In this document: positions 45,797-54,693 of the stretch, piece after piece
Position numbering within the stretch: the first letter of the stretch is position 1
Layout: every line of letters begins with the position of its first letter
DNA from: Pelagimonas sp.
Lineage (GTDB): Bacteria; Pseudomonadota; Alphaproteobacteria; Rhodobacterales; Rhodobacteraceae
Direction: 5' to 3'
Assembly: GCA_025210265.1 (NCBI GenBank)
Contig: JAOASD010000029.1
Location: 62,001-126,000, forward strand
DNA length: 64,000 bases
Notes under the pieces: model-generated
What the model was told of the DNA's origin: nothing
The model's input: the letters and a program-made list of their open reading frames with translations, nothing else
Databases searched by the model: none
Made by a program: the position numbers and the translations under genes

Positions 45797-46560
45797 ACGA
45801 GGCGTACATCATTTCTTTGTGCCAATTGCTCCAGCACCGGGTTTGGTTCTCTTTCCACCACTGCGCAGGAAATTTCATCGAAATTGGCGAGGTTGACCAA
45901 TGCGGAAACGCCGATTTTATCCGATGTCAGTGCCAGAATGGTTTCCTGCGCCTTTCCCATTGCGGCGCGTACCCGGTTGACCTCGAACGCGTCGTCGTCA
46001 CTCAGCCGTCCCTTGTGATCCAGGCCAGAGACAGCGATCACGGCATAGTCAAACATGAATTGTTCGATAAACCCGTCGTCCTGTGGTCCAATAATGGCCC
46101 CATCAATATGGCGCACAAAGCCGCCGGGGATGGCGACGACAAAATCACTGCGGTCTGAAAATTGGGATGCGCAGCGGATGCTGTAGGTGACCACCCGCAG
46201 ATTGCGGCGTTTCAGCAGGGCGTTGGCGACCGCCTCGCAGGTTGTGCCGCTGTCCAGGAATATGGACGCGCCATCCGGGATCAGATCTGCGATCCGCTGG
46301 GCGACGCTGTTTTTTTCCTCGGCCTGCGAATGTCGGCGCTTTTGATAGGTTTCGGAATCCAGCGCCCCGACAAAGGATGCGCCGCCATGTGTGCGCCGCA
46401 CTTTGCCCAGTTTGTCGAGGGCTTTCACGTCGCGCCGTACGGTTTGCTCGGAAACGTCCAGCTCTTGGGCGGCGTCGGCCAGCCGCAGGTAGCCCTGTCG
46501 TTCGATGAGGTCCAGAAGGCGTTGGCGGCGAATCGCCTTGGGGTTTGGATCGGTTTGCAC
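45784..46560 (-). CDS. DeoR/GlpR-family transcriptional regulator
   Basis: A 258-residue repressor. The N-terminal HTH is IRRQRLLDLIERQGYLRLADAAQELDVSEQTVRRDVKAL (about residues 8-46), followed by GKVRRTHGGA. The C-terminal sugar-phosphate-sensing domain has FLDSGTTCEAVANAL and GGFVRHIDGAIIGP. Such regulators respond to phosphorylated sugars or polyols. GTG 46560 with AGGA upstream gives the standard length; TTG 46617 would add 19 residues without support. It is divergent from the ABC importer operon and presumably regulates it through the palindrome at 46691. Its 3' end overlaps the ATPase remnant by 13 bases. Confidence 0.9.
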   Translation of the reverse strand: MQTDPNPKAIRRQRLLDLIERQGYLRLADAAQELDVSEQTVRRDVKALDKLGKVRRTHGGASFVGALDSETYQKRRHSQAEEKNSVAQRIADLIPDGASIFLDSGTTCEAVANALLKRRNLRVVTYSIRCASQFSDRSDFVVAIPGGFVRHIDGAIIGPQDDGFIEQFMFDYAVIAVSGLDHKGRLSDDDAFEVNRVRAAMGKAQETILALTSDKIGVSALVNLANFDEISCAVVEREPNPVLEQLAQRNDVRLVYAS

Positions 46561-46690
46561 TTGTAAGATTCCTGACAATTCTATCCGTAGAATGCGTGTG
46601 CTGCTGGATTTTTTCAATCCATTTCTTGTCGAACCTCCTGAAATTCAATGGGTTATGCCGGGGCTAAGGTGGCCGTGTAAGAAAAATGAC

Positions 46691-46728
46691 ATCACTGTTG
46701 TAATGTTTCTGACATTTATTACAGTGAT
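46691..46728. promoter_or_regulatory. Palindromic operator candidate in the deoR-ABC divergent promoter
   Basis: ATCACTGT (46691-46698) is mirrored by ACAGTGAT (46721-46728), with further inner symmetry (TGTAATG against CATTTATTACA). It lies 37 bases before the binding-protein ATG. It is a good candidate operator for the adjacent DeoR-type regulator. Confidence 0.62.
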
Positions 46729-46764
46729 TGCGAACCCAAAGTTCCAAAACCAACGGGAGGTCCC

Positions 46765-47763
46765 ATGAGGAATCTGAAGAAAACAACGGCATTGATCGCA
46801 CTTCTGGCTTCGCCTGCGCTGGCAGGGGAGCTGACCATCTACACGTCTTACGAAGAAGATGAGGCGGCCGCGTTTCTGGAGTTGGCCCAGGCGGCCATGC
46901 CTGACGTTTCGTTCAACATGCTGCGCCTGTCCAATGGTGATCTGACTGCGCGCATCATCGCGGAACAGGGAAACCCGCAGCATGACGTGATCTGGGGCTT
47001 TGCGGCGTCGACCATCGTGACCCCGGAAATCGCAGAAACGCTGGAGCCCTATAAGCCTGCCGGTGTTGACAAAATCCCGGCAGAGTTCCGCGCGGCGAAT
47101 GACTCGTGGTTCGCGGTGACTGGCTATATGGCCGTTTTTTGCGTCAACAATGAGCGCATCGAAAAACTGGGTCTTACGGCCCCGACCTCTTGGGATGATC
47201 TGCTGAAGCCGGAATTCAAAGGCGAAGTGGTCATGCCCAACCCGGCCTCGTCCGGCACGGGCTATATTCAAGTCAGCTCGCTTCTGCAAATGAAGGGCAG
47301 TGACGCGGGCTGGGCGCTGCTGGACCAGCTGGATGGAAACGTGGCGCAATACATCAAATCCGGGTCTAAGCCCTGCCATGCGGCATCGTCGGGTGAATAT
47401 GCGGTTGGTGCCTCGTATGACATGCGCGCGATCAAGAACATCGCCGAAGGTTTCCCGATCTCGATGGTGATCCCGGCAGAGGGGTCGGGCAATGAGCTGG
47501 AGGCCAACGCACTGGTCGCGTCATCGGACAACAAGGAAGACGCAAAGCGTTTTCTGGACTGGACCGTCACAACCGAAGCTGCAAATGCCTATCTGGATTG
47601 GAAAGCAATCGTAACGATCCCCGGCGGGTCGCTGCCGCAGCGGTTTATTGATGCGGGCCTGCCTGCGGATACCAACTCTGTTCTTCATCCGACCGATTTC
47701 GAAGCCGCTGCAAATGATCGTGAAGCGATCATCGCTGAGTGGCAGACGCGTTACGAGCAGTAA
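46765..47763 (+). CDS. ABC transporter periplasmic binding protein (iron/phosphonate/sugar-phosphate type)
   Basis: A 332-residue protein with a signal peptide ending near SPALA-GELTIYTSYEEDE. The segment LTIYTSYEEDEAAAFLE is the opening of class II binding proteins of the FbpA/AfuA/PhnS group, and YTSYEEDE and VMPNPASSGTGY are close to the 2-aminoethylphosphonate-type branch. The Tyr pair used by ferric binders is not obvious, and the FYFVxNP-like anion site is replaced by VMPNPASSGTG, which suits a phosphorylated organic ligand. Context (DeoR regulator, HAD phosphatase) also points to an organophosphate. ATG follows GGGAGG. Confidence 0.88.
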   Translation: MRNLKKTTALIALLASPALAGELTIYTSYEEDEAAAFLELAQAAMPDVSFNMLRLSNGDLTARIIAEQGNPQHDVIWGFAASTIVTPEIAETLEPYKPAGVDKIPAEFRAANDSWFAVTGYMAVFCVNNERIEKLGLTAPTSWDDLLKPEFKGEVVMPNPASSGTGYIQVSSLLQMKGSDAGWALLDQLDGNVAQYIKSGSKPCHAASSGEYAVGASYDMRAIKNIAEGFPISMVIPAEGSGNELEANALVASSDNKEDAKRFLDWTVTTEAANAYLDWKAIVTIPGGSLPQRFIDAGLPADTNSVLHPTDFEAAANDREAIIAEWQTRYEQ

Positions 47764-47783
47764 GCCCTTTTGCTGCTCTTCCC

Positions 47784-47850
47784 GGTCCCGGATGCTTGGT
47801 CTCCCTTTCAGGCGTCCGGGACCAACTTCGGAACGATGTCGCATCGTTCC
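47784..47850 (+). promoter_or_regulatory. Two hairpins between binding-protein and ATPase genes
   Basis: GGTCCCGGATGC (47784-47795) pairs imperfectly with GGCGTCCGGGACC (47811-47823). GGAACGATG (47830-47838) pairs perfectly with CATCGTTCC (47842-47850). Neither is followed by a T-run. Such intercistronic structures usually stabilise the upstream binding-protein message and lower downstream expression. Confidence 0.6.
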
Positions 47851-47883
47851 GCTCTTTCTTATCGAACATATGCGGACTCACAC

Positions 47884-48927
47884 ATGGCCCTCGAAATCCG
47901 AAACTTGTCCAAATTCTATGGCAAGATCCGTGCGCTGGACGATCTTACGCTGACGATCCCGAATGGCAGCTTTACATGTTTCCTTGGGCCATCGGGGTGC
48001 GGAAAAACCACCCTTTTGCGGACGATTGCAGGCCTGGAAACGGCGGATTCCGGCACCATTCATTTGGATGCCAATGACCTGTCGCACAGGCATCCGTCCG
48101 AGCGGAACTTTGGCGTTGTCTTTCAGTCTTATTCGCTGTTCCCGAACCTGACAGCCCTGAAAAACGTGACATACGGTTTGGAGTGTCGCGGCTGGGACCA
48201 GAAACGGGCAAAAGCCCGCGCGATGGAGATGCTGGACATGGTGCATCTTGCTGATCAGTTTGACAAACTGCCGGCCCAAATGTCCGGCGGGCAGCAGCAG
48301 CGGGTTGCGATTGCGCGCGCCATCGCCACGGAACCCTCGGTTCTGTTGCTGGACGAACCGCTGTCTGCACTGGATGCAAAGGTCCGCACCGATCTGCGGC
48401 AGGAAGTGTCGAAAATTCAGAAAGACACCGGCATCACCACCATCATGGTGACGCATGATCAGGCCGAAGCCCTTGAAATGGCGGATCAGATCGTTGTTCT
48501 GCGGAACGGTACAATCGAACAGACCGGCTCGGCGCATGAATTGTACAACAGTCCCAAAACCGAATTTGTCGCCAATTTCATTGGCAATAGCAACACGTTG
48601 CATGTCACGCGGGGGCAAGGCGGGGTGCCGGTGTTCGGCACGCAGGCGCTGACGGGGCTGGGGCCGATCGAGCGCGACACGATGTTCGGTCTGCGCCCCG
48701 AAATGATTGCGCTGTCTGCGGGGCCGTCAATGGCTGCACCGTCCCTGGCATCGACCGTGAAGGCAGTGCGCTATCTTGGCAATTTCAACATTGTCGAAGT
48801 CACGCCGGAATGTGCGCCGGACCAGACCATTACGGTTGAACTGCACGGGCCTGCCGCTGCGCCCAATGTCGGTGTGCGCGTCTTTGCGACCCTGAACCCT
48901 GACTATATGCGCGAGCTGCAACAATGA
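47884..48927 (+). CDS. ABC transporter ATP-binding protein (PotA/FbpC type)
   Basis: A 347-residue ATPase subunit. Walker A GPSGCGKTT is at about residues 38-46. The Q-loop is in VVFQSYSLFPNLT, the signature is MSGGQQQRVAIARA, and Walker B is VLLLDEPLSALDAKV, followed by the switch MVTHDQAEAL. A C-terminal TOBE-like domain (about residues 240-347) includes MFGLRPEMIALS. It energises uptake together with the fused permease, whose start overlaps the stop by ATGA. ATG 47884 (MALEIRNLSKFYG) is the natural start. Confidence 0.94.
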   Translation: MALEIRNLSKFYGKIRALDDLTLTIPNGSFTCFLGPSGCGKTTLLRTIAGLETADSGTIHLDANDLSHRHPSERNFGVVFQSYSLFPNLTALKNVTYGLECRGWDQKRAKARAMEMLDMVHLADQFDKLPAQMSGGQQQRVAIARAIATEPSVLLLDEPLSALDAKVRTDLRQEVSKIQKDTGITTIMVTHDQAEALEMADQIVVLRNGTIEQTGSAHELYNSPKTEFVANFIGNSNTLHVTRGQGGVPVFGTQALTGLGPIERDTMFGLRPEMIALSAGPSMAAPSLASTVKAVRYLGNFNIVEVTPECAPDQTITVELHGPAAAPNVGVRVFATLNPDYMRELQQ

Positions 48928-50618
48928 GCGAAGTGACCACTCAGAGGCCAGTCAAGGCCGTCAATCCCCGCTCGGGTTTCGGCCTGAGCGACACCGCGGT
49001 GGCAAGCATCCTGTCGGTGGCTGTCTTTACGTTGATGCTGGCCTTTTTGATTGTGCCTGTGCTGGCGATTTTCTGGCGCAGTTTGGACACGGGCACCGGG
49101 CTGGGGTTGGGCAATTATGTCGATACGCTGACCGCCGGCCGGGTTTGGATGCTGATTGGAAACAGCCTGCTGGTGTCGTCTGTGTCGGCCAGTCTGGCGG
49201 TGGTGCTGGCCTATGCCTACGCCTATGCGCTGCAGCGGACCAACATTCCGCTCAAAGGCTTTTTCCGCATCATCATCATGACGCCGCTGTTCGCGCCCTC
49301 ATTGGTGCAGGCGCAGGGGCTGATCTTTATTCTGGGCCGCAACGGTGTGCTGAACCGGTTTTTGGGTTTTGACATCGACATCTATGGGTTCTGGGGCGTT
49401 GCGCTGGCCAATGCGCTTTATACATTCCCCTATGCGTTCCTGATCCTGTCTGCGGCTTTGGCCGTAACCGATGCGCGCCTTTATGAAGGGGCGACTGTGA
49501 TCGGGGCCAAGGCGCTGCGGATCTTTCGCACGGTCACGTTGCCGTCGACGCGCTATGGAATCGCCGCTGCGATTTTCGTGACGTTCTCGCTGTCCATCAC
49601 GGATTTCGGCAATGCCATCGTTATTGGCGGGGACTTCAACGTCCTGGCGACTGAGATCTACAACAAGGTGATCGGTCAGGGGAAATTTGGTCTGGGTGCT
49701 GTGATCGGTGTCATGCTGCTGGTGCCTGCCGTGGTGTCCAAACTGATCGAGCGTCGGATTTCCAGGCGGCAGCACGCCCAGATTTCGGATGGGTCGACCC
49801 AGTTGACTCTGCGCCCAAACCGTCGTCGTGACACGATATTCGGGGCCTATACCACGCTGATCGCGCTGATCTTTATGGCGATCCCGCTGACCGTGATCGT
49901 GGCCAGCTTTGTGGTGCTGTGGCCCTACAACATGTCTTTCTCGTTCAAACACTATGCGTTTGATGTGCAGAACGGCACAAAACCATTGTGGAATTCGATC
50001 ATCGTGGCGATTGCGACGGCGACATTGGGGGTTGCCATTGTGACCACCGCTGCAATCGTGTCGCAGAAGTTCAAGAACGTCTTTACCGGGCCGATTTCGT
50101 TCCTGTCGATCCTGCCGGCCTCTATCCCCGGCATGGTGCTTGGCCTGGGATATGTTCTGGCGTTCAACAGCCTGTCGAACCCGCTGAACTTTTTATACGG
50201 GACGTTCCCGCTGATTGTGCTGCTGTATATCTACTACAACCACGCGCAGGGCTTTTTGATCACGACGACCAGCCTGAAACAGATCAGCACGTCGTTTGAT
50301 GAGGCCTCGACCGTATTGGGGGGCAGCACGCTGCGCACGCTGTTCAAAGTGACGCTGCCCCTGCTGTGGCCGACGCTGTTGGGGGTTGGGGTGTTCTTCT
50401 TTATGCGCGCTATGGTGTCGCTGTCGGCGGTGATTTTCCTGATCACACCCAAGACCCAGGTGGCGGCGGTTTCGGTTCTGCAACTTGCGGATCGGGGGGC
50501 CAGCAACCAGGCAGCGGCGTTTTCGGTCTGTATCATGGCCATCGTTCTGACGATGCTGCTGATCGTGCGCACGATCCTGTGGGCGGCGGGTGTCAAGAAT
50601 GTATCGTTGATCCGGTGA
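48924..50618 (+). CDS. ABC transporter permease, two fused membrane domains
   Basis: A 564-residue protein with about twelve helices that is the in-line fusion of two permease domains. The first EAA-type loop is in YEGATVIGAKALRIFRTVTLPSTRYG (about residues 190-215) and the second in FDEASTVLGGSTLRTLFKVTLPLLWPTLLG. One chain therefore replaces the usual permease pair, as in FbpB, and in permeases named for 2-aminoethylphosphonate uptake. It overlaps the ATPase gene by four bases and ends six bases before the HAD gene. Confidence 0.93.
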   Translation: MSEVTTQRPVKAVNPRSGFGLSDTAVASILSVAVFTLMLAFLIVPVLAIFWRSLDTGTGLGLGNYVDTLTAGRVWMLIGNSLLVSSVSASLAVVLAYAYAYALQRTNIPLKGFFRIIIMTPLFAPSLVQAQGLIFILGRNGVLNRFLGFDIDIYGFWGVALANALYTFPYAFLILSAALAVTDARLYEGATVIGAKALRIFRTVTLPSTRYGIAAAIFVTFSLSITDFGNAIVIGGDFNVLATEIYNKVIGQGKFGLGAVIGVMLLVPAVVSKLIERRISRRQHAQISDGSTQLTLRPNRRRDTIFGAYTTLIALIFMAIPLTVIVASFVVLWPYNMSFSFKHYAFDVQNGTKPLWNSIIVAIATATLGVAIVTTAAIVSQKFKNVFTGPISFLSILPASIPGMVLGLGYVLAFNSLSNPLNFLYGTFPLIVLLYIYYNHAQGFLITTTSLKQISTSFDEASTVLGGSTLRTLFKVTLPLLWPTLLGVGVFFFMRAMVSLSAVIFLITPKTQVAAVSVLQLADRGASNQAAAFSVCIMAIVLTMLLIVRTILWAAGVKNVSLIR

Positions 50619-50623
50619 CCCAG

Positions 50624-51355
50624 ATGGATTTGAGCACGATCAAAGCCATCCTGTTCGACAAGGACGGCACGCTTCTGAAATATGAAGAGACGTGGGGACC
50701 AGTGAACCGGAAGGCGGCCCTGGCCGCCGCCGGTCAGGACCAAGACCTGGCCAATCGGCTTTTGGCGGCCACCGGGTACGATCTGGAAACTGGTACGGTT
50801 CAGGTCGGGTCCACGCTGGGGGCTGGCAATTCGCAGGAAATTGCCAGGGCCTGGGCGCAACTGGGGGCCGTCCTGTCCGAGCAGGAACTGGTCGACATGC
50901 TGGATCGGTATTTTTCAGACGCAATGCAAGATGCGGTTCCTGTCCAGAATATCGGCGGCGTGACCCAGGCGTTTCACGCCCAGGGGTACACTTTGGGTGT
51001 CGCCAGCAGCGACAGCGAAAATGCAATTCATGTGTTCCTCGCCTCGCAGGGATTGTCGTCATTCTATGACTTTGTTGTGGGGTATAATTCTGGATATGGG
51101 CATAAGCCTGATCCCGGTATGCTCAACGCGTTTTGCGACCAGCACAGCCTGGATCCTGCGCAGGTTGCAATGGTGGGGGACAACCCGCAGGATATGGAAA
51201 TGGCCTGTCGGGCAAAGGCGGGCCTGCGGATTGCGGTCCTAAGTGGAAATGGCACCGCCAAAGATCTGGAGCCACTGGCTGATTTCACCTTGAATGACAT
51301 CTCGGAATTGCCGGTTCTGTTTGGTCTGGGGGCAGGGGGCGCGGACAGAAGATGA
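50624..51355 (+). CDS. HAD-family phosphatase (phosphoglycolate phosphatase-like)
   Basis: A 243-residue HAD hydrolase with all four motifs: I ILFDKDGTLL (nucleophile Asp12, Asp14), II VASSDSE, III YGHKPDPGM, and IV VGDNPQDMEMA. Cap-domain residues lie between I and II. Enzymes like this remove phosphate from small organic phosphates. Placement as the last gene of the DeoR-ABC operon suggests it acts on the imported substrate. ATG 50624 is used. A GTG at 50615 overlapping the permease stop is possible. Confidence 0.88.
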   Translation: MDLSTIKAILFDKDGTLLKYEETWGPVNRKAALAAAGQDQDLANRLLAATGYDLETGTVQVGSTLGAGNSQEIARAWAQLGAVLSEQELVDMLDRYFSDAMQDAVPVQNIGGVTQAFHAQGYTLGVASSDSENAIHVFLASQGLSSFYDFVVGYNSGYGHKPDPGMLNAFCDQHSLDPAQVAMVGDNPQDMEMACRAKAGLRIAVLSGNGTAKDLEPLADFTLNDISELPVLFGLGAGGADRR

Positions 51356-51548
51356 CTGTTTTAGTCCTTGCATATGCCGGCGCGACCGGTGCGGTTCCGT
51401 GGCGGGATCGGACCTGGTTGGGCTGTCCTTCGCTGCTGTCCTGCGCCAGCACAGAAAGGGGCGTCCTGTGCGGTTTGCATTTCTGTCAGGCTCCCCACAT
51501 ATCCCCCTCTGGATCCAGGATAGTCCTGTTTGAGAAAGGCCCTGAAAC

Positions 51549-52169
51549 ATGAAACTCTTCTATGCCCCCGGCACTTGTGCACTGGCCCCGCATATTGCGT
51601 TGGAATGGACTGGCAAACCCTACGACATTGAACGCGCTGAACTGGGCTCTCGGGCGTTTTTGCAGATCAACCCGCTGGGGATGGTGCCTGCGCTGATCGA
51701 CGGGGAATCCCGCGTCATGACACAAGCGGACGCAATCCTGAAATATATCGAAGCCAAATTCCCCGAGGCGGATCTGGGGGTGCAGGGCGGTGCGTTTGAG
51801 CATTTCGAATTGGACGAAGCCCTTGCCTTTCTGACCGGTGATTTTCACCCGGCCTTCTGGCCCTTCTTTGCGCCTCAGCGGTTTACAACCAGCACGGATA
51901 AGGCAGATGTGAACGCCGTGCGTGACGCCAGCTTTGCCCGGATCGACCGCGTCATGATGCATCTCGATGCGCTTTTGGAGGGTGGTGTTCACGTGGTGGG
52001 CGGCAAGCGTACCATCGCCGACCCCTACGCCTTTGCGATGACCCGATGGACGGCACATGCGCCCAAATCCTGGCGCGATTATCCGGCGGTCAAACGCTTT
52101 ATGGAAACCATGCTTGAAGATCCGGGGGTTCAGGCCGCGATGCGCGCACAGGGGCTGACATCCTCATGA
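51549..52169 (+). CDS. Glutathione S-transferase family protein
   Basis: A 206-residue protein of the bacterial beta-class type. It starts MKLFYAPGTCALAPHIALEW with Cys10 at the usual catalytic position. QINPLGMVPALIDG carries the cis-Pro loop, then VMTQADAILKYIEAKFP completes the thioredoxin-like domain (residues 1-80). The helical C-terminal domain follows, with VVGGKRTIADPYAFAMTRW. It conjugates glutathione to electrophiles or reduces disulfides; the substrate is unknown. The stop overlaps the hemerythrin gene start by ATGA. Confidence 0.92.
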   Translation: MKLFYAPGTCALAPHIALEWTGKPYDIERAELGSRAFLQINPLGMVPALIDGESRVMTQADAILKYIEAKFPEADLGVQGGAFEHFELDEALAFLTGDFHPAFWPFFAPQRFTTSTDKADVNAVRDASFARIDRVMMHLDALLEGGVHVVGGKRTIADPYAFAMTRWTAHAPKSWRDYPAVKRFMETMLEDPGVQAAMRAQGLTSS

Positions 52170-52741
52170 GCGATTTCGATTATGATGCGCAGGACTATAA
52201 CCTGGCCACACGAAGCGGGGTGTCGCCTGCGCTGTTGGCAGGTATGTTCCCCGCGGATCGCAAGGCCTGGGACAACGATCCGCGGTTTCTGGGCTGGCCT
52301 GCGCATCTTCAACGCCTTCATGCGGCGATTTCCGAGGGCAGTGCCCGTCTGGTGGGCGGGCTTGAAACCGTTTTGGATGAGCCAGAAGGCAGCGTGCAGG
52401 AGGTGATGGGGCTGATGGGCATGAACCGCCTTGGGCTGGATCTTGTCGCGCATGTGCACGGGCATCATGCGTTCGAAGATACCGATGTTCTGCCGGGCTT
52501 TCTGGGGCGGTTTCCGCAATTGGCCAGCGCCATTGACCTGCTTGAGAATGATCATCAGTTTCTGGATCAGGCGCTGGATCAATCGCAGAGCGCGTTTGCT
52601 GCGCTCCGCAATGATGGTGTCGCTAAGACAGAGGTGGCGCAGGCCCTAGAGCAGGCGCAGCGGCTGAATAAGATCATCAATCGTCACACCTATGATGAGG
52701 AAGACATCCTGATCCCGGCGGTTCTGAACGCCTATGCCTGA
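52166..52741 (+). CDS. Hemerythrin-like protein
   Basis: A 191-residue helical-bundle protein. Putative di-iron ligands are in WPAHLQRLHAA, HVHGHHAFEDTDVLPGF, ENDHQFLDQAL and NRHTYDEEDILIPAVL, matching the His/Glu/Asp spacing of hemerythrin cation-binding domains. Such proteins bind oxygen, NO or peroxide, or store iron. Translational coupling to a glutathione transferase suggests a role in oxidative or electrophile stress. It is followed by a GC hairpin (52756-52783) without a T-run. Confidence 0.88.
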   Translation: MSDFDYDAQDYNLATRSGVSPALLAGMFPADRKAWDNDPRFLGWPAHLQRLHAAISEGSARLVGGLETVLDEPEGSVQEVMGLMGMNRLGLDLVAHVHGHHAFEDTDVLPGFLGRFPQLASAIDLLENDHQFLDQALDQSQSAFAALRNDGVAKTEVAQALEQAQRLNKIINRHTYDEEDILIPAVLNAYA

Positions 52742-53055
52742 GGGATCGTAAGCCCATCCGGGCCGCGCTGGGCGGGCCCGGATATGGTGTGGTTTGTGTT
52801 GCGCCGCAGGGGGGGCGACCAGGTAAGCGCGGCCTTATCTGGTCAGGCACCTTGTCAGACATCACCTGACAGGCGCGCGCAGGGCTGCGACGGGTTGGAC
52901 GCCCGTTTGGCGGGTGGGTGTCCCCAGCTGTCCAGATTTCGTCCTCTGATAACATTGATTGAAAAACAGGCATCCCTGACCTTGGCCCCAATGTCCCCGG
53001 TGCCGGCGCATGAATGGCCCGGCGGACACCGAAGACAGCTTGAGGAGGAGGAAAA
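52742..53055 (+). promoter_or_regulatory. Control region ahead of the second PHA operon
   Basis: 314 bases without a convincing gene. A GC hairpin lies at 52756-52783 (ATCCGGGCC with GGCCCGGAT). A palindrome TGTCAG-N7-CTGACA is at 52853-52871, inside a larger TCAGG...CCTGA symmetry, and is a candidate operator. GAGGAGGAG just before 53056 is a strong ribosome-binding site. No CTGC-N3-GCAG site is present here. Confidence 0.5.
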
Positions 53056-54690
53056 ATGCCAAGCTTGGATACGCAAACCGTCGTATGGCCCGGAAACAAC
53101 GTAGAGATCGACCCAAAGGCGTATAGCTCGGTTGTGGAGATGTTCGAACTGGCGTTCAACGCCTATGCGGACAAGACAGCCTTTGTTGGCGTCGGAGGCA
53201 GCCTGACCTACACGGATGTCGATCGCCTGTCGCGGGACTTCGCAGCGTATCTGCAGGCAGAGCTGGGCGTGCGCAAAGGCGACCGCGTTGCGCTGATGGC
53301 CCCCAATCTTCTGGCCTTTCCGGTCGCGATGCTGGGCATTTTGCGGGCCGGTGCGGTGCAGGTGAATGTCAATCCGCTATACACACCGCAGGAGCTGGAA
53401 CACCAACTGAACGATGCGGGTGCGGAAATCATCGTGATTTTTTCGGGGTCGACGCCGACACTGGCAGAGATCGTGAAAAACACCCCGGTGAAAACCGTGA
53501 TTTCGGTGAATCTGGGGGACGCAACCCCGGTCGATATTCCCAGCCCGCCGGTTGATGCGCGTCTGGAAAATGTGCTGAGCTTTGCGACCGTGTTGGAGGC
53601 AGGCGAAGATCTAGACTTTACCGCACCGGTCATCACCGGCGATGATCTGATCTTTTTGCAATATACCGGCGGGACGACCGGTCTGTCCAAGGCGGCGGTG
53701 CTGACCCATTCCAATCTGGTGGCCAATACGGAGCAGACCAAGATTGCTCTGCCCGAAGCTATGCGTCCGGGCGAAGAGATCATCGTCACGCCTTTGCCGC
53801 TGTATCATATCTTTGCGCTGATGGTGAATATGATCACCTACAGCTCGATTGGCGCGACCAACTATCTTGTGGCCAATCCGCGCGATCCGGCACAGCTGAT
53901 CGCCGCCTATCGTGACAGCAAGTTCACCGTGTCGACGGCTGTGAATACTCTGATTGCGGGTCTGCTGGCGCATCCCGAATTCAGCTCTATCGACCTGTCG
54001 AATTACCGGGCGATGATTGGCGGCGGGGCCCCGGTGCAGGAAGCCGTGTCCAACCGCTGGAAAGAAGCGACCGGGCATCACGTGCTGGAAGGGTACGGCA
54101 TGTCTGAAACCTCGCCAGTTCTGACGCTGAACCCAATGGGGCAGGACGATTTTTCGGCGGCTGTTGGCTATGCGCTGCCCTCGACTGAAATCATCCTGCT
54201 GGATGACCAGGATCAGGTCGTCGCACAGGGGGAATCGGGCGAGGTCTGTGTGCGCGGCCCGCAGGTCATGCAGGGCTACTGGAACCGCCCCGAAGAGACC
54301 GCCGCCAATTTCACCAAAGACGGGTTTTTCCGCACTGGCGACATTGGGGTGTTTGACGCGGCTGGTCTGCTGAAAATCGTGGACCGCAAAAAGGATATGG
54401 TCCTGGTCTCGGGCTTTAACGTCTATCCCAACGAAATCGAGGCCCATGTGGCCATGTTGGACGCGGTTGCGGAATGCGCCGCCGTCGGGGTGCCGGATGA
54501 AAAGACCGGCGAGGCCATCCGCCTGTTCATTGCCAAGGCCCCCAGCGCCGAGCTGAGCGAAGATGAGGTCATCGCCCATTGCCGCGCAGGTCTGGCAGGG
54601 TACAAAGTGCCCAAGCAGATCCGCTTTATGGATGAGTTGCCGAAATCCACCGTGGGTAAGATCCTGCGCAAAGATCTGCGGGGGCTGTGA
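53056..54690 (+). CDS. Acyl-CoA ligase (FadD-like, AMP-forming)
   Basis: A 544-residue adenylate-forming enzyme that activates fatty acids to acyl-CoA. The P-loop motif is FLQYTGGTTGLSKAAVLTH (about residues 196-214), the A5 motif is EGYGMSETSP, the A7 motif is FFRTGDIG, and the hinge/A8 is IVDRKKDMVLVSGFNVYPNEIE. The catalytic lysine is in KSTVGKILRKDLR. It is the first gene of the second PHA operon, three bases ahead of a MaoC hydratase. It therefore probably supplies medium-chain acyl-CoA for polymer synthesis or recycles hydroxy acids released by the depolymerase. Confidence 0.92.
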   Translation: MPSLDTQTVVWPGNNVEIDPKAYSSVVEMFELAFNAYADKTAFVGVGGSLTYTDVDRLSRDFAAYLQAELGVRKGDRVALMAPNLLAFPVAMLGILRAGAVQVNVNPLYTPQELEHQLNDAGAEIIVIFSGSTPTLAEIVKNTPVKTVISVNLGDATPVDIPSPPVDARLENVLSFATVLEAGEDLDFTAPVITGDDLIFLQYTGGTTGLSKAAVLTHSNLVANTEQTKIALPEAMRPGEEIIVTPLPLYHIFALMVNMITYSSIGATNYLVANPRDPAQLIAAYRDSKFTVSTAVNTLIAGLLAHPEFSSIDLSNYRAMIGGGAPVQEAVSNRWKEATGHHVLEGYGMSETSPVLTLNPMGQDDFSAAVGYALPSTEIILLDDQDQVVAQGESGEVCVRGPQVMQGYWNRPEETAANFTKDGFFRTGDIGVFDAAGLLKIVDRKKDMVLVSGFNVYPNEIEAHVAMLDAVAECAAVGVPDEKTGEAIRLFIAKAPSAELSEDEVIAHCRAGLAGYKVPKQIRFMDELPKSTVGKILRKDLRGL

Positions 54691-54693
54691 CCC

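Larger units (their letters stand above)
42010..45800. mobile_element. Decayed tRNA-Ser genomic island
   Basis: The segment has lower GC than its flanks, starts directly at the 3' end of tRNA-Ser, and carries an integrase pseudogene reading away from the tRNA. It also holds a truncated metallophosphoesterase, a small hypothetical gene, an XRE regulator and a broken GHKL ATPase gene. No second copy of the tRNA 3' end was found by eye on the right side, where the ATPase remnant runs into the deoR-type gene. The distal attachment site appears to have been deleted. The right edge is approximate. Confidence 0.75.

Noticed and set aside
42010-45800. Right-hand attachment site duplicating the tRNA-Ser 3' end
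   Set aside because: No repeat of the GGTTCGAATCCCTTCGTCTC segment was seen by eye up to 46.7 kb; it was probably lost with the distal end of the island.
52756-52783. Terminator after the hemerythrin gene
   Set aside because: The stem ATCCGGGCC/GGCCCGGAT is good, but no T-run follows on either strand, so it was not called an intrinsic terminator.
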